Under the pieces are notes generated by a model that ran no database searches, was not told the DNA's origin, and saw only the letters and a program-made list of their open reading frames with translations. A program made the translations under genes and the position numbers. DNA of 9,523 nt, from contig DJRQ01000060.1 of the NCBI GenBank assembly GCA_002440125.1, positions 30,810-40,332 of the forward strand, given 5' to 3'. Of this stretch, positions 1 to 6,727 are shown one piece after another. This DNA comes from Caryophanales bacterium UBA6356. GTDB taxonomy: Bacteria > Bacillota_I > Bacilli_A > RFN20 > CAG-826. How positions within the stretch are numbered: the stretch's first letter is position 1; each line of letters starts with the position of its first letter.

Positions 1-881
1 AACCGAAGCCAGAAGAAGGCTTAAAAGCCGATGATGTTCGCGCCATTGTTCGTGAAGAACTCGAAGCGACCAAAGTCGAGCCGAAAGATTCCGATGTCGT
101 CCTTACTACCAAAGATCTTGTCGAGGAAAATAACGCCCAAATTAAGGAAGCCGTTCAAAAGCAACTTACAGGCGATGAAATTCGTTCTTTAATCGCCGAA
201 GAGCTCGCCCGATATTTCTCTGAGAACAAGCTCGTTGCGAAAGAAGAAGTGGCTCCTGTCGAAGAAAAGAAAGAAACTCCGACGGTCATCGTGAATGTTG
301 TTCACACTCCCGAAGCGAAAGGTGAGGAAAAGAAGGAAGAAGCTCCTGTCGAAGTGGCTCCTGTTGAAGAAGCGACTGTTGAAGAGGCTAAGCCTATAGA
401 AGAAGCTCCGGCTGCTCCGAAGGCTCCTATTATTCGTATTCCATTTGCCGAGAGAATGCTTAGCATGGATGAAGACATGAAGGACAACTATAACGAACTT
501 AAAGCGGAAGCCCTTGCTTATGGCTTAAAGAGCCGTATTTCCAATAGTGGCGATACCTTCCGACTCCATACCAAGACCTATCTTAAACTGACCGTTGCCG
601 GAAAAGGTCTTAAGCTTTATTTCGCTCTTGATCCAAAAGATTATCGCGATACTCCAATTCCTGTGAAAGACGTTGGTGCCAAAAACATCTATCGCGAAAT
701 TCCTCTTTGCTTCAAAGTCAAGAGCGCCCTCTCTTTAAAGAGAGCTAAGCAACTTATCGCTGATGTCGTGGCAAAGGATCATCTTGAAAAAGGCGAGGTG
801 ACTCCATATGACTACGTCGCTCAGCTCCGCGACTATCACGAAAGCAAGGAAAATCCTGATGATATCGATGACGAAGATTAA
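1..881 (+). CDS. Acidic Glu/Pro/Ala-rich protein with conserved C-terminal domain, 5'-truncated
   Basis: The frame is open from base 3 to the TAA at 879-881 with no Met codon before 249, so the true start lies left of the window; 292 residues are visible. The first ~80 residues look helical and charged (pattern VRAIVREELE, then IRSLIAEELARYF). A low-complexity stretch of repeated VAPVEE, EEAPVE and VEEAKPIEEAP units follows, then a compact domain of about 110 residues (FAERMLSMDEDMKDNYNELK through LIADVVAKDHLEKG) rich in K, R, Y and L, and a short acidic tail. I recall this C-terminal domain, typically with a KSRIS and LYFALDP-like core, from unnamed Bacillota proteins behind acidic linkers, but know no function for it. 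The acidic linker suggests a flexible tether between domains. A terminator follows 24 nt after the stop, so the gene ends its transcription unit. Role unknown. Confidence 0.85.
   Translation, partial: PKPEEGLKADDVRAIVREELEATKVEPKDSDVVLTTKDLVEENNAQIKEAVQKQLTGDEIRSLIAEELARYFSENKLVAKEEVAPVEEKKETPTVIVNVVHTPEAKGEEKKEEAPVEVAPVEEATVEEAKPIEEAPAAPKAPIIRIPFAERMLSMDEDMKDNYNELKAEALAYGLKSRISNSGDTFRLHTKTYLKLTVAGKGLKLYFALDPKDYRDTPIPVKDVGAKNIYREIPLCFKVKSALSLKRAKQLIADVVAKDHLEKGEVTPYDYVAQLRDYHESKENPDDIDDED
247..372 (+). repeat. Short in-frame repeat coding the VAPVEE linker
   Basis: The roughly 18-base unit GAAGTGGCTCCTGTCGAA near 247 recurs near 352 with a single change (CTGTTGAA), and related GAAGAAGCTCC/GAGGCT units lie between and after. 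It codes the acidic V-A-P-V-E-E linker and probably arose by replication slippage within the gene. Confidence 0.6.
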
Positions 882-904
882 TCCTTCGTTTTAGGGACAG
901 GCTG

Positions 905-933
905 AAAGAAGGCTCTATTTGAGCCTTCTTTTT
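905..933 (+). terminator. Rho-independent terminator
   Basis: AAAGAAGGCTC (905-915) pairs perfectly with GAGCCTTCTTT (921-931) around a TATTT loop, and the stem runs into a T tract (929-933). It ends the transcript of the upstream acidic-protein gene. Confidence 0.9.
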
Positions 934-954
934 CTATGTCGTCTCAGCCGACTT

Positions 955-1735
955 GCAACGTCGAGCGAGTGAAAACTCCCCTTTCTTCGTTGCGTTTGCT
1001 TAAGCTTTTAGCTTCGCATAATTGCGATGGGCTCCTTACGATGCCCTTGTGGAATAACGCAATAAATGTCGAATACCAACATTTTAAGCCTAGCGGGCGA
1101 TGGCAGGAATTCTACGTTACCACGTAGTTTTACGCCGAAGCGCCAGAGGAAGGAATTCTATGTGGTCTCAAACTTTTAAAGATTGGCCAGATTCTTTGGG
1201 GGCTGAACGGAAGGGAATCGTTATTCACGAGGCTGTGGTTTGTCCTGAATGCGTGTTCATGCCGATTACGCTTTCAACCAAATTCTTAATTTCCGGGATA
1301 ATGAAATGCTTTAAGGGTAAGTCTTTCCTGATGATTTGCCAAAAGTGGGTGGTACGCGAATTTCAAATATTGGAACCAAGTATTTTGGTGGCTGGTGATA
1401 CTACGTTGATGCAATTGGCAAAAACGCAAAAAAGATAGATAAATACATTCGAAATCGGCTTAAAGAGCATCAAGTTGCCCAAAAGCCGGCAAGCGGCTTT
1501 GGCTATGATCTTTTCAAAGTGTAGCCATAATGGATGCGGGCATTGTTTCGTTACGGCGCCACCTTGAGTGGCAGCTTGTGAGAGAGCTTAAGCGCAGAGA
1601 ATGAAAAACCAACGGAGTTTCCAGTAGATAACCATAAAAAACCTTAAAACTTCTTATGGAGTTAGTTATTCCGGAAATTCTGAAATCCTTATATTGCTTT
1701 TTCAAAACCCCAAAAAGGACTTGATACAAACGCCG
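955..1735 (+). mobile_element. Decayed IS200/IS605-family insertion sequence (ends uncertain)
   Basis: This ~800 bp stretch between the terminator at 933 and the kinase gene holds no intact gene. Its core is a broken Y1/HUH transposase gene (separate entry). Several small hairpins flank or overlap the core: GCAACG/CGTTGC (955-960 and 988-993), GAGT-GAAA-ACTC (967-978), AAAGCCG-GCAAG-CGGCTTT (1482-1500) and GCCAC-CTTGA-GTGGC (1558-1572). Subterminal hairpins are expected for this family, which lacks terminal inverted repeats and makes no target duplications, so the boundaries cannot be fixed by eye. No tnpB/IscB-like accessory gene is visible. Confidence 0.5.
1100..1524 (+). pseudogene. tnpA: IS200/IS605-family TnpA transposase, frameshifted and catalytically dead
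   Basis: Two frames together give a nearly full-length Y1 transposase. In the 1100-1438 frame, LRYHVVL corresponds to the family's KYHIVF strand, IHEAVVCPECVFM to the EAxxCPDHIHM block, and ISGIMKCFKGKSFLMI to the highly conserved SxFMGYLKGKSxLMIF segment. After a frameshift near 1330-1345 the other frame continues with an IGTKYFGG region, an in-frame TGA (1396-1398), then YYVDAIGKNAKKIDKYIRNR, matching GYYVDTVGxNxxxIxxYIxNQ. It ends at TAG 1522-1524. The HUH histidines are replaced (HIH to CVF), the metal-ligand Gln of YIxNQ has become Arg, and the nucleophile Tyr is still present. It therefore cannot transpose. This is recognition of family motifs by eye, not an alignment. Confidence 0.85.
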
Positions 1736-1740
1736 TAGAT

Positions 1741-2283
1741 TTATTTCTTTAAACGAATGATGTCCTTATATTTTTTAAGGACCTCTTTTGCAATCTCTTC
1801 CAAAGTCTTGGCGTCTGTTTCCACAATATAATTGCATTCTTTTTTTATAGCCGCCGTAAAAACGTTTTTATCGTTTTCTAGACGCGCCCTGATGCAAACA
1901 TTGGTATCCGATCTCTCTTTCATGCGTGCAATTCGTGTCTCTTCATTGGCTTCTAAATAGAAGCTCACTATAGATGGATTTTTGAGAGATTTATAAGCTA
2001 ATAAACCGGATGGATCAACAATCAGGACCTTGTTATCGGAAATATCACTTTTCGCGCTGCCGTAGAAGTTGCCATTATAAAATGTTGTCTCCACAAACTC
2101 GGCGTTCTTTTCCATATCTTTGAAGACCTCATTTGAGACAAAATGGTAATCGACGCCATTGACCTCATTCATACGCGGTTTTCGGGTGGTGTAAGTGACG
2201 GTTTTGGTGAAATGGTATTCTTTCCTTAAAAAAGCGCTTAAAGCGGTCTTTCCACTCGCAGATGCTCCTACCAATAAAATCAT
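1741..2283 (-). CDS. Guanylate kinase-like P-loop nucleotide kinase
   Basis: This 180-residue protein has the guanylate kinase fold signature. It has a P-loop GASASGKT (residues 6-13); the GMP-binding segment TTRKPR (32-37) followed by NGVDYHFVS (42-50); EFVE then YNGNFYGS (about 63-76), matching the family's E, Y and YGT/S contacts; a DPSG (90-93) in the place of the family's DVQG; and a MKERSD lid-like region (121-126). The expected reaction is ATP + GMP to ADP + GDP in the cytoplasm. It is somewhat shorter than the usual ~200-residue Gmk, and the P-loop carries A-S-A rather than the common S-G-V, so it may be a paralogue rather than the housekeeping enzyme. The ATG start follows an A/T-rich leader with no clear ribosome binding site. 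It diverges from the ATPase gene, with the decayed IS element just downstream. Confidence 0.8.
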   Translation of the reverse strand: MILLVGASASGKTALSAFLRKEYHFTKTVTYTTRKPRMNEVNGVDYHFVSNEVFKDMEKNAEFVETTFYNGNFYGSAKSDISDNKVLIVDPSGLLAYKSLKNPSIVSFYLEANEETRIARMKERSDTNVCIRARLENDKNVFTAAIKKECNYIVETDAKTLEEIAKEVLKKYKDIIRLKK

Positions 2284-2326
2284 GAGTTTATTTTAAGAAA
2301 GAATGCCTCTATTTTCCATGAGGATT

Positions 2327-2354
2327 TTTCTTTTAAAAGAAAGACCTAGTCTTT
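2327..2354. promoter_or_regulatory. Overlapping palindromes in the divergent intergenic region
   Basis: TTTCTTTTAAAAGAAA (2327-2342) is a perfect 16-bp palindrome. It overlaps a second inverted repeat, AAAGAC-CTA-GTCTTT (2340-2354). They lie about 45-70 bp upstream of the minus-strand kinase start and upstream of the plus-strand ATPase. A shared operator is possible; the second repeat plus the following T residues could also act as a weak terminator. Confidence 0.35.
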
Positions 2355-2394
2355 TTGTTGTTTTATATGAAAAAGTGCGATAAATAGCTTTGTT

Positions 2395-2423
2395 TTGCTG
2401 TAAATTATGAAATGGAATAATAT
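2395..2423 (+). promoter_or_regulatory. Candidate promoter for the ATPase gene
   Basis: TTGCTG (2395-2400) and TAATAT (2418-2423) are separated by exactly 17 bp, and the same -10 hexamer occurs in the better-supported tRNA promoter downstream. A small dyad, ATATC-TTC-GATAT (2438-2450), sits just past the likely start point. The -35 box is poor, so this is tentative. Confidence 0.35.
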
Positions 2424-2499
2424 GTGCAATATAGTAAATATCTTCGATATATGATGTTCTAATGCGGAAATTACTGTAGAATTATGGTTGACGTTACAT

Positions 2500-3753
2500 A
2501 TGCACAAGAAAATGGAAAAGACAAATGAAAGCTCGGCTATAACGGATGTTCTTTCAAAGGAACTCTTTTCATCCCTTTTAAATAACCGTTTTACGATTTT
2601 GTATGGATTGCGACGCTCTGGCAAAACCTTCTTCATTAAAAATATGTTTTTGCCTTTCTTTAGGGACCAAACAAACATCTTGTGCGATTGTTTAGACTTC
2701 GAAAAACTGAGCCGACTCGGTCTTAAAGGGGACGATGAATATTTGGAATATATTAAATCGAGGAGTTTTGATGTTCCTTTTTTGATTCTTGATGAAGTAT
2801 CTCTTTTCCAAAATTTCCCTGCTTTATTTCGTCTTTTGAAGTCATTTCCAGAAACCCACTTTCTTCTTGTGTCGAGCGTCTCCATTGGCTATTTGGATTT
2901 TTTAAAAAGAAAAAAAGATTCAGGGCTATCTTTCTTTTATTTCAGTTCCCTTCTTTTTTTGGATTCTGAAGCCGATTTTCTTGATTTAAAAAACGACTTC
3001 TTGCCTTCCTTGAGAGTTTTATCAAGCCGCGTTCAAAAAGATTCATATCTCGAAAAGCTTATCAATCTTATCTCTCTTCCCGACATCGCCAAAAGGGAAG
3101 GGGTGCGAACGATTTATGTCCTTAAACGCATCCTTTCTTTGTTGTCTTCCAGGGTGGGTCAATATTTAAATTCATCACTTCTTTCGGAACTTTATTTTTC
3201 TTTATACGATCGTTCCGTTGATTTTAAAACGGTTGAAAAATACCTGTCAGGACTTGAGAAATCATTTCTCATTAAACGAATCTCGAGGATGGATTTAAAA
3301 GATAATAAGGTTCTGGGTGGGTTGTATAAATATTATTTTCAGGATCTCAGCGTCCAGAAATTTTTCGAAGAATCATCCAAAAGCCCAAACAAAGATTCTC
3401 TTGAAGCGCTCGTTGCTTTGATTTTGGAGTCCCGGAACATTCCCTTTTGGAATGGGTTCTTTTATTCCTTTTTTACGAACGAAAAAGGCAAAAGAGCACG
3501 AAAACCCGAATACATAGACTTTGCTTTCTATCAAGAGAAAAATCTAGTTCTCGTTCAAGCGATCCCCCAAAATATGAGCTTTGAGCAAAGGCAAGATAAG
3601 GAAGAAACGCTTGGGAAGATCAAACGAAGGGCTCTTCGGATAATGCTTTGTGAAGAGAAGATAGAATCCCAGATGGATAAAAGAACTATTTCGTATTTAT
3701 CAGTACCGGAATTTTGCGGTTTCATTAAATTTAATAAAAGTAATAAAACATAG
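2500..3753 (+). CDS. AAA-type ATPase of the ATP-binding/DUF4143-like family
   Basis: From ATG 2500 the protein is 417 residues (an ATG at 2512 is equally possible; neither has a clear ribosome binding site). Walker A is GLRRSGKT (36-43), Walker B is FLILDEV (94-100), and FLLVSSVS (121-128) sits where the family's sensor-1 hhhTGSS strand lies. A winged-helix-like middle (around 205-280, with VEKYLSGLEKSFLIKRI) and a C-terminal domain containing a PEYIDFAF...LVLVQAI block follow. That layout matches bacterial ATP-binding proteins carrying DUF4143, whose C-terminus is a PD-(D/E)xK-like fold; here the usual catalytic E-x-K is V-Q, so nuclease activity is not expected. Such proteins are common, often in multiple copies, and their biological role is unclear. 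It is a stand-alone gene, about 110 bp before the pilus-like operon. Confidence 0.75.
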   Translation: MHKKMEKTNESSAITDVLSKELFSSLLNNRFTILYGLRRSGKTFFIKNMFLPFFRDQTNILCDCLDFEKLSRLGLKGDDEYLEYIKSRSFDVPFLILDEVSLFQNFPALFRLLKSFPETHFLLVSSVSIGYLDFLKRKKDSGLSFFYFSSLLFLDSEADFLDLKNDFLPSLRVLSSRVQKDSYLEKLINLISLPDIAKREGVRTIYVLKRILSLLSSRVGQYLNSSLLSELYFSLYDRSVDFKTVEKYLSGLEKSFLIKRISRMDLKDNKVLGGLYKYYFQDLSVQKFFEESSKSPNKDSLEALVALILESRNIPFWNGFFYSFFTNEKGKRARKPEYIDFAFYQEKNLVLVQAIPQNMSFEQRQDKEETLGKIKRRALRIMLCEEKIESQMDKRTISYLSVPEFCGFIKFNKSNKT

Positions 3754-3863
3754 GCTACAATAAATATTTGTATTAAACGTAAAGAAAATTAAACAGTCTT
3801 TAAAAAATTTTTTGAAACAGTTTTTTCGAATTGGCCCTATTTGAATGGTGCATAGGGGTTTGT

Positions 3864-4205
3864 ATGAAAAAGCATGTGGATGAAAATATCATTAATGGTT
3901 TCGTTGAATGGTTTCGTGGGGTTCTTCTCGAAGCGGGTTATAGCCCAGATTCCCATGTTGAGGAATTGACGCCTATTTATCTTTTGTCGCGACAAAAAGA
4001 CGAAAACGTGCGGAAGGTTTTGGAAATGCGCTGCTTCATTAGGGAGCTTTCGCCTCTTGAAAAGAGGGTATTCGTGTTAGAAGTCCTCGAAAAGAATCGG
4101 CATTATCCCTTTTGGAATATAGGAATATTGAACCAAAGGGAAAAAGACGAGCTTTCCATGCGCTTATTGGAAAAAGCAAAATCTTTTATGAGGTACGAGG
4201 CATGA
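3864..4205 (+). CDS. Conserved-looking 113-aa cytoplasmic protein, first gene of the pilus-like operon
   Basis: Start ATG 3864 is chosen because AGGGGT lies at 3854-3859, about 5 nt upstream; a TTG in the same frame at 3831 has no such site. The protein has no signal peptide or membrane segment and is charged and helical. Its C-terminal half (LSPLEKRVFVLEVLEKNRHYPFW then LNQREKDELSMRLLEKAKSF) has the spacing of a sigma-70 region-4 or ArpU-like helix-turn-helix. The resemblance is a pattern impression only; a regulatory role is inference. The TGA stop overlaps the next ATG (ATGA at 4202-4205), so the gene is translationally coupled to the secreted protein behind it. It could equally be a small structural or adaptor protein of the apparatus. 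Family not recognised. Confidence 0.75.
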   Translation: MKKHVDENIINGFVEWFRGVLLEAGYSPDSHVEELTPIYLLSRQKDENVRKVLEMRCFIRELSPLEKRVFVLEVLEKNRHYPFWNIGILNQREKDELSMRLLEKAKSFMRYEA

Positions 4206-5335
4206 AGAAGAGCAAAGCCGGTTTTCTTTTGGCTATGCCATTTTTGTCGCTCGTGCTCGGAAGCGCGGACGTGCCGCAAAGCGACATTCTTCAAGTTGGA
4301 AACGAGAATTGGTCGAAACAGACTGGCTTTTATTTTAAGGAGATGGCAGTGCCACCCCATGGAAAATGGGATGTGCCTTATGAGTACACTTTAGTGGCTC
4401 GTCGAGCGGGAACGTTGCAAGTGGCCGTTCGTTTCTTTTATTCTCAAGAGCATCTCGAACCCAAGCAAATCGAAGGACACTACCGCGATGAATGGGTTTA
4501 CAAAACAAAAGTGTGGAAGCCGAAGAGAAGCGGCGAGGAATATACCATTAAAGGAACTTGGAAATTAAAGTACGAGTGGGAAAAACATCATTATATTAGA
4601 AGCCTTATCTCCGTGCGGGCGGAAGGGGTCCCTGATTCCGTCAGTCTCACGACCCAATATGTAAAATATGCAAAAACGCTTCAAAACGACATCACTCCAA
4701 GCGATTTTCCATGGCAACGTAAGTATGACCGTTCCTTAATGACTTCGAATTCTGGATATTATACGGGTTGGCGTCTTGGGGGTATCGACAATCATATTTA
4801 TAAGACCCGCTTCATCATAGATGGGAAGGGATTTCAAAGTGAATTTGAGGATCCGGAATATGGTATTTTTCCCACGGATTACTACTTTTTAGGAAAAGGA
4901 TATTTTGGCGAAAATGCAAAAGTCAATTGGAAAAAGGGAGAGCTTCGGATCTATTCGGAGAACGTTTTGGGATTCGACGCTGGGACCATTCGTTATGACA
5001 AAGAAAGAAAAGAATATTATCGAAGTTTCGAAGTCATACCGGAATTTGATGGACGAAAGACGAAGATAGCCTTCAAGAAGAAGCTTTATGTTTCGTCCGA
5101 TCTCACCGATTGCACCGATAAGAATAAGACCAATAGAAAATATTACGAGACCAAGAAGCTCTTTTTGCCTCAAAATCCAGATTCTCGCAGCCAAAGTTAC
5201 GAGTGTTCTCTTCGCTTAGAAGACTTTGGTGAAAATCTCTCAGATACTTTCCGTTACGATTTTTCGGTCATTAAAAACTATAACTATTTCGGTCCTTTAA
5301 GCTTCAGTCGATATTCCATTTTGGAGGTGATTTGA
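4202..5335 (+). CDS. Secreted 377-aa protein of unknown function in the pilus-like operon
   Basis: ATG 4202 overlaps the previous stop (ATGA) with GAGGT at 4190-4194 as ribosome binding site; the same frame stays open upstream but begins inside the previous gene. The N-terminus (MKK, then a hydrophobic stretch to about residue 20) ends in GSA|D, a good signal-peptidase I site after Ala22; no lipobox Cys is present. The mature part is rich in Tyr, Trp, Lys, Arg and Asp with alternating polar/hydrophobic stretches (e.g. RRAGTLQVAVRFFY, GKGYFGENAKVNW), which suggests a beta-rich extracellular fold. It has two Cys near the C-terminus (in LTDCTDK and SYECSLR) that could pair. No hydrophobic C-terminal anchor is evident. 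No family recognised; by position it may be a tip, adhesin or cargo protein of the apparatus, which is inference. Confidence 0.8.
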   Translation: MKKSKAGFLLAMPFLSLVLGSADVPQSDILQVGNENWSKQTGFYFKEMAVPPHGKWDVPYEYTLVARRAGTLQVAVRFFYSQEHLEPKQIEGHYRDEWVYKTKVWKPKRSGEEYTIKGTWKLKYEWEKHHYIRSLISVRAEGVPDSVSLTTQYVKYAKTLQNDITPSDFPWQRKYDRSLMTSNSGYYTGWRLGGIDNHIYKTRFIIDGKGFQSEFEDPEYGIFPTDYYFLGKGYFGENAKVNWKKGELRIYSENVLGFDAGTIRYDKERKEYYRSFEVIPEFDGRKTKIAFKKKLYVSSDLTDCTDKNKTNRKYYETKKLFLPQNPDSRSQSYECSLRLEDFGENLSDTFRYDFSVIKNYNYFGPLSFSRYSILEVI

Positions 5336-5775
5336 TGGGGAATCTGATACTTTTTGCGATTTTGGTCGTCTTTTCATCGAATCTTTTTAATTTTACTTAT
5401 TGCGGAGGGGGTATATCGGATCTTTTCCACTCTTTCGATTCGATCCAATTAAAAAGTTCGGTGAGCACAAGAAACACCAACGCTAAACTCCAAGATCTCG
5501 GAGAAAACGTTGCTCCTTACTTCATGGAAAGCTGGGCAGAAAGAATTGTCACAAACTATTTCTCAAAGAATATCTTGCCTTTTCTGAAAGGCCCTAAAGC
5601 CGATTACTGCCTCACTTTTGATTTTTCTTCGTATTCCCACTATTTGGCTCAAAAAACGGAGGTGGTTGCTTACCCTAAAGAATTCTCGTTTCGGCTCGAT
5701 GCTCGTTTTGGAGGCATTTATAACTTCTCAAATCGAAAAATATTTCAAATCGTGAAGGGTCAAATCAATGGTTGA
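5335..5775 (+). CDS. 146-aa membrane-anchored or secreted protein of the pilus-like operon
   Basis: ATG 5335 shares its A with the preceding TGA (TGATG) and has GGAGGTGA at 5323-5330, an excellent ribosome binding site; a TTG immediately before it is less likely. Residues 3-19 are strongly hydrophobic with almost no preceding charge, so this could be an uncleaved anchor or signal peptide; a YCGGG follows, which does not fit a lipobox. The rest is soluble, ending in a Phe/Arg/Asn-rich stretch (FRLDARFGGIYNFSNRK). One hydrophobic N-terminal helix plus a small extracytoplasmic domain, directly before the assembly ATPase, suits a minor pseudopilin or TadE/TadF-like protein, but no family motif is visible. 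Its last 8 bases overlap the ATPase gene. Confidence 0.75.
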   Translation: MGNLILFAILVVFSSNLFNFTYCGGGISDLFHSFDSIQLKSSVSTRNTNAKLQDLGENVAPYFMESWAERIVTNYFSKNILPFLKGPKADYCLTFDFSSYSHYLAQKTEVVAYPKEFSFRLDARFGGIYNFSNRKIFQIVKGQING

Positions 5776-6727
5776 AAACGCTGTCGCTTTTCTTGAACGA
5801 TCTTTTTTAGCTCCTTTATTAGTCAATGAGGAAGTGACTGATATCTCTTTTAATGGGGGTGAGATCTTTTTTGTGAGCAATAAGATCGGACGACAAAAAT
5901 CTTCGATTCGCGTGAGCGCCGAGACCGTCATCTCCTTTCTTAGACAAATCGCAAATTTGACAGATAAAAGCATAAACTTGGCCAATCCTATTTTGGACGT
6001 TAGCTTTGGCCGATATCGTCTTAACGGAGTGAATTCCTCCATCGGAAGGTTCAAAGAAGGGAAAGCTCCTAGCTTCTCTTTGCGCCTTGCGTCTAAAGTG
6101 TGCAAAATCGAAAAAGACATGCAATTCCTGGATGAAGATGGGAGAGATATACTTAAAACCGCATTGACAAGGCATCGTTCTATCGTGATAGGCGGCCAAA
6201 CTGGGACAGGGAAAACCGAGCTTCAAAAATGGTTGCTTCTCTCTCTGCCGATGAACACGAGAGTCATTGTTTTAGATAACGTCGAAGAACTTGACCTTAT
6301 CCATAATGAGCGAATCGATATGACCACATGGCTTTCTGGAGATGGGGCTGGGAGATTGCCGCTTAACGTTCTTATAAGGAACGCTTTAAGACACAATCCG
6401 GATTATTTGCTGGTTGCCGAGGCAAGAGGGGAGGAAATGCTTGATGCCCTTTCCTCGGCTGGGAGCGGACATCCCCTCATAACCACGATCCATGCGGACT
6501 CTTTGGAAAGCATGCCTCACCGTTTGGCACGGATGGCGCTAATGGCGGGAGCTCAGATATCTTTATCCGAACTCTATGGAGAAGTCCTTGAACATATTAC
6601 CTATTTCGTTTTCTTGGAAAAAAAGATGAAGGAAGGGCAAGAGGTTTTCCGGTACGTAAAATCGATTGGAGAGATTAATCCTAAAAACAAACAAATGCAA
6701 ATGATCTATGAAAGGAGAGAAAAATGA
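5768..6727 (+). CDS. cpaF: CpaF/TadA-type (VirB11-like) secretion ATPase
   Basis: The 319-residue cytoplasmic hexameric ATPase would power pilus assembly or secretion. Residues 20-115 form the N-terminal domain (EVTDISFNG, RYRLNGV, SFSLRL). The motor domain carries Walker A GQTGTGKT (143-150), an Asp-box-like VIVLDNVEELD (167-176), Walker B DYLLVAEARGEE (212-223, Glu218) and the His box TTIHADS (239-245), in the family's order and spacing. It is shorter than many TadA/CpaF proteins (often 400 or more) because the extra N-terminal region is missing, as is common in monoderm versions. GAAGGG at 5754-5759 precedes ATG 5768; the gene overlaps both neighbours (8 bp before, 4 bp after). It directly precedes tadB/tadC-like genes, the standard Tad order. 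Confidence 0.93.
   Translation: MVENAVAFLERSFLAPLLVNEEVTDISFNGGEIFFVSNKIGRQKSSIRVSAETVISFLRQIANLTDKSINLANPILDVSFGRYRLNGVNSSIGRFKEGKAPSFSLRLASKVCKIEKDMQFLDEDGRDILKTALTRHRSIVIGGQTGTGKTELQKWLLLSLPMNTRVIVLDNVEELDLIHNERIDMTTWLSGDGAGRLPLNVLIRNALRHNPDYLLVAEARGEEMLDALSSAGSGHPLITTIHADSLESMPHRLARMALMAGAQISLSELYGEVLEHITYFVFLEKKMKEGQEVFRYVKSIGEINPKNKQMQMIYERREK

Noticed and set aside
936..1127. 63-codon plus-strand reading frame before the transposase remnant
   Set aside because: It starts within the terminator's T-rich flank, has no RBS, overlaps the transposase frame and has unremarkable composition; it looks like the non-coding left part of the IS.
1514..1729. 71-codon minus-strand frame
   Set aside because: It lies in the IS tail and partly antisense to the transposase remnant; no motif or RBS.
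2346..2885. 179-codon minus-strand frame
   Set aside because: It is antisense to the Walker A and B part of the ATPase gene and runs through the divergent promoter region; Ser/Phe/Lys-rich shadow composition.
3801..3812. AAAAAATTTTTT as a terminator for the ATPase gene
   Set aside because: A pure A/T dyad with no loop or GC stem; not a credible intrinsic terminator.
4889..5194. 101-codon minus-strand frame with hydrophobic stretch
   Set aside because: Fully antisense to the secreted-protein gene; its hydrophobicity mirrors Lys/Glu/Tyr codons on the plus strand.
5728..6226. Two overlapping minus-strand frames of 130 and 135 codons
   Set aside because: Antisense to the clearly assigned CpaF-like ATPase gene.
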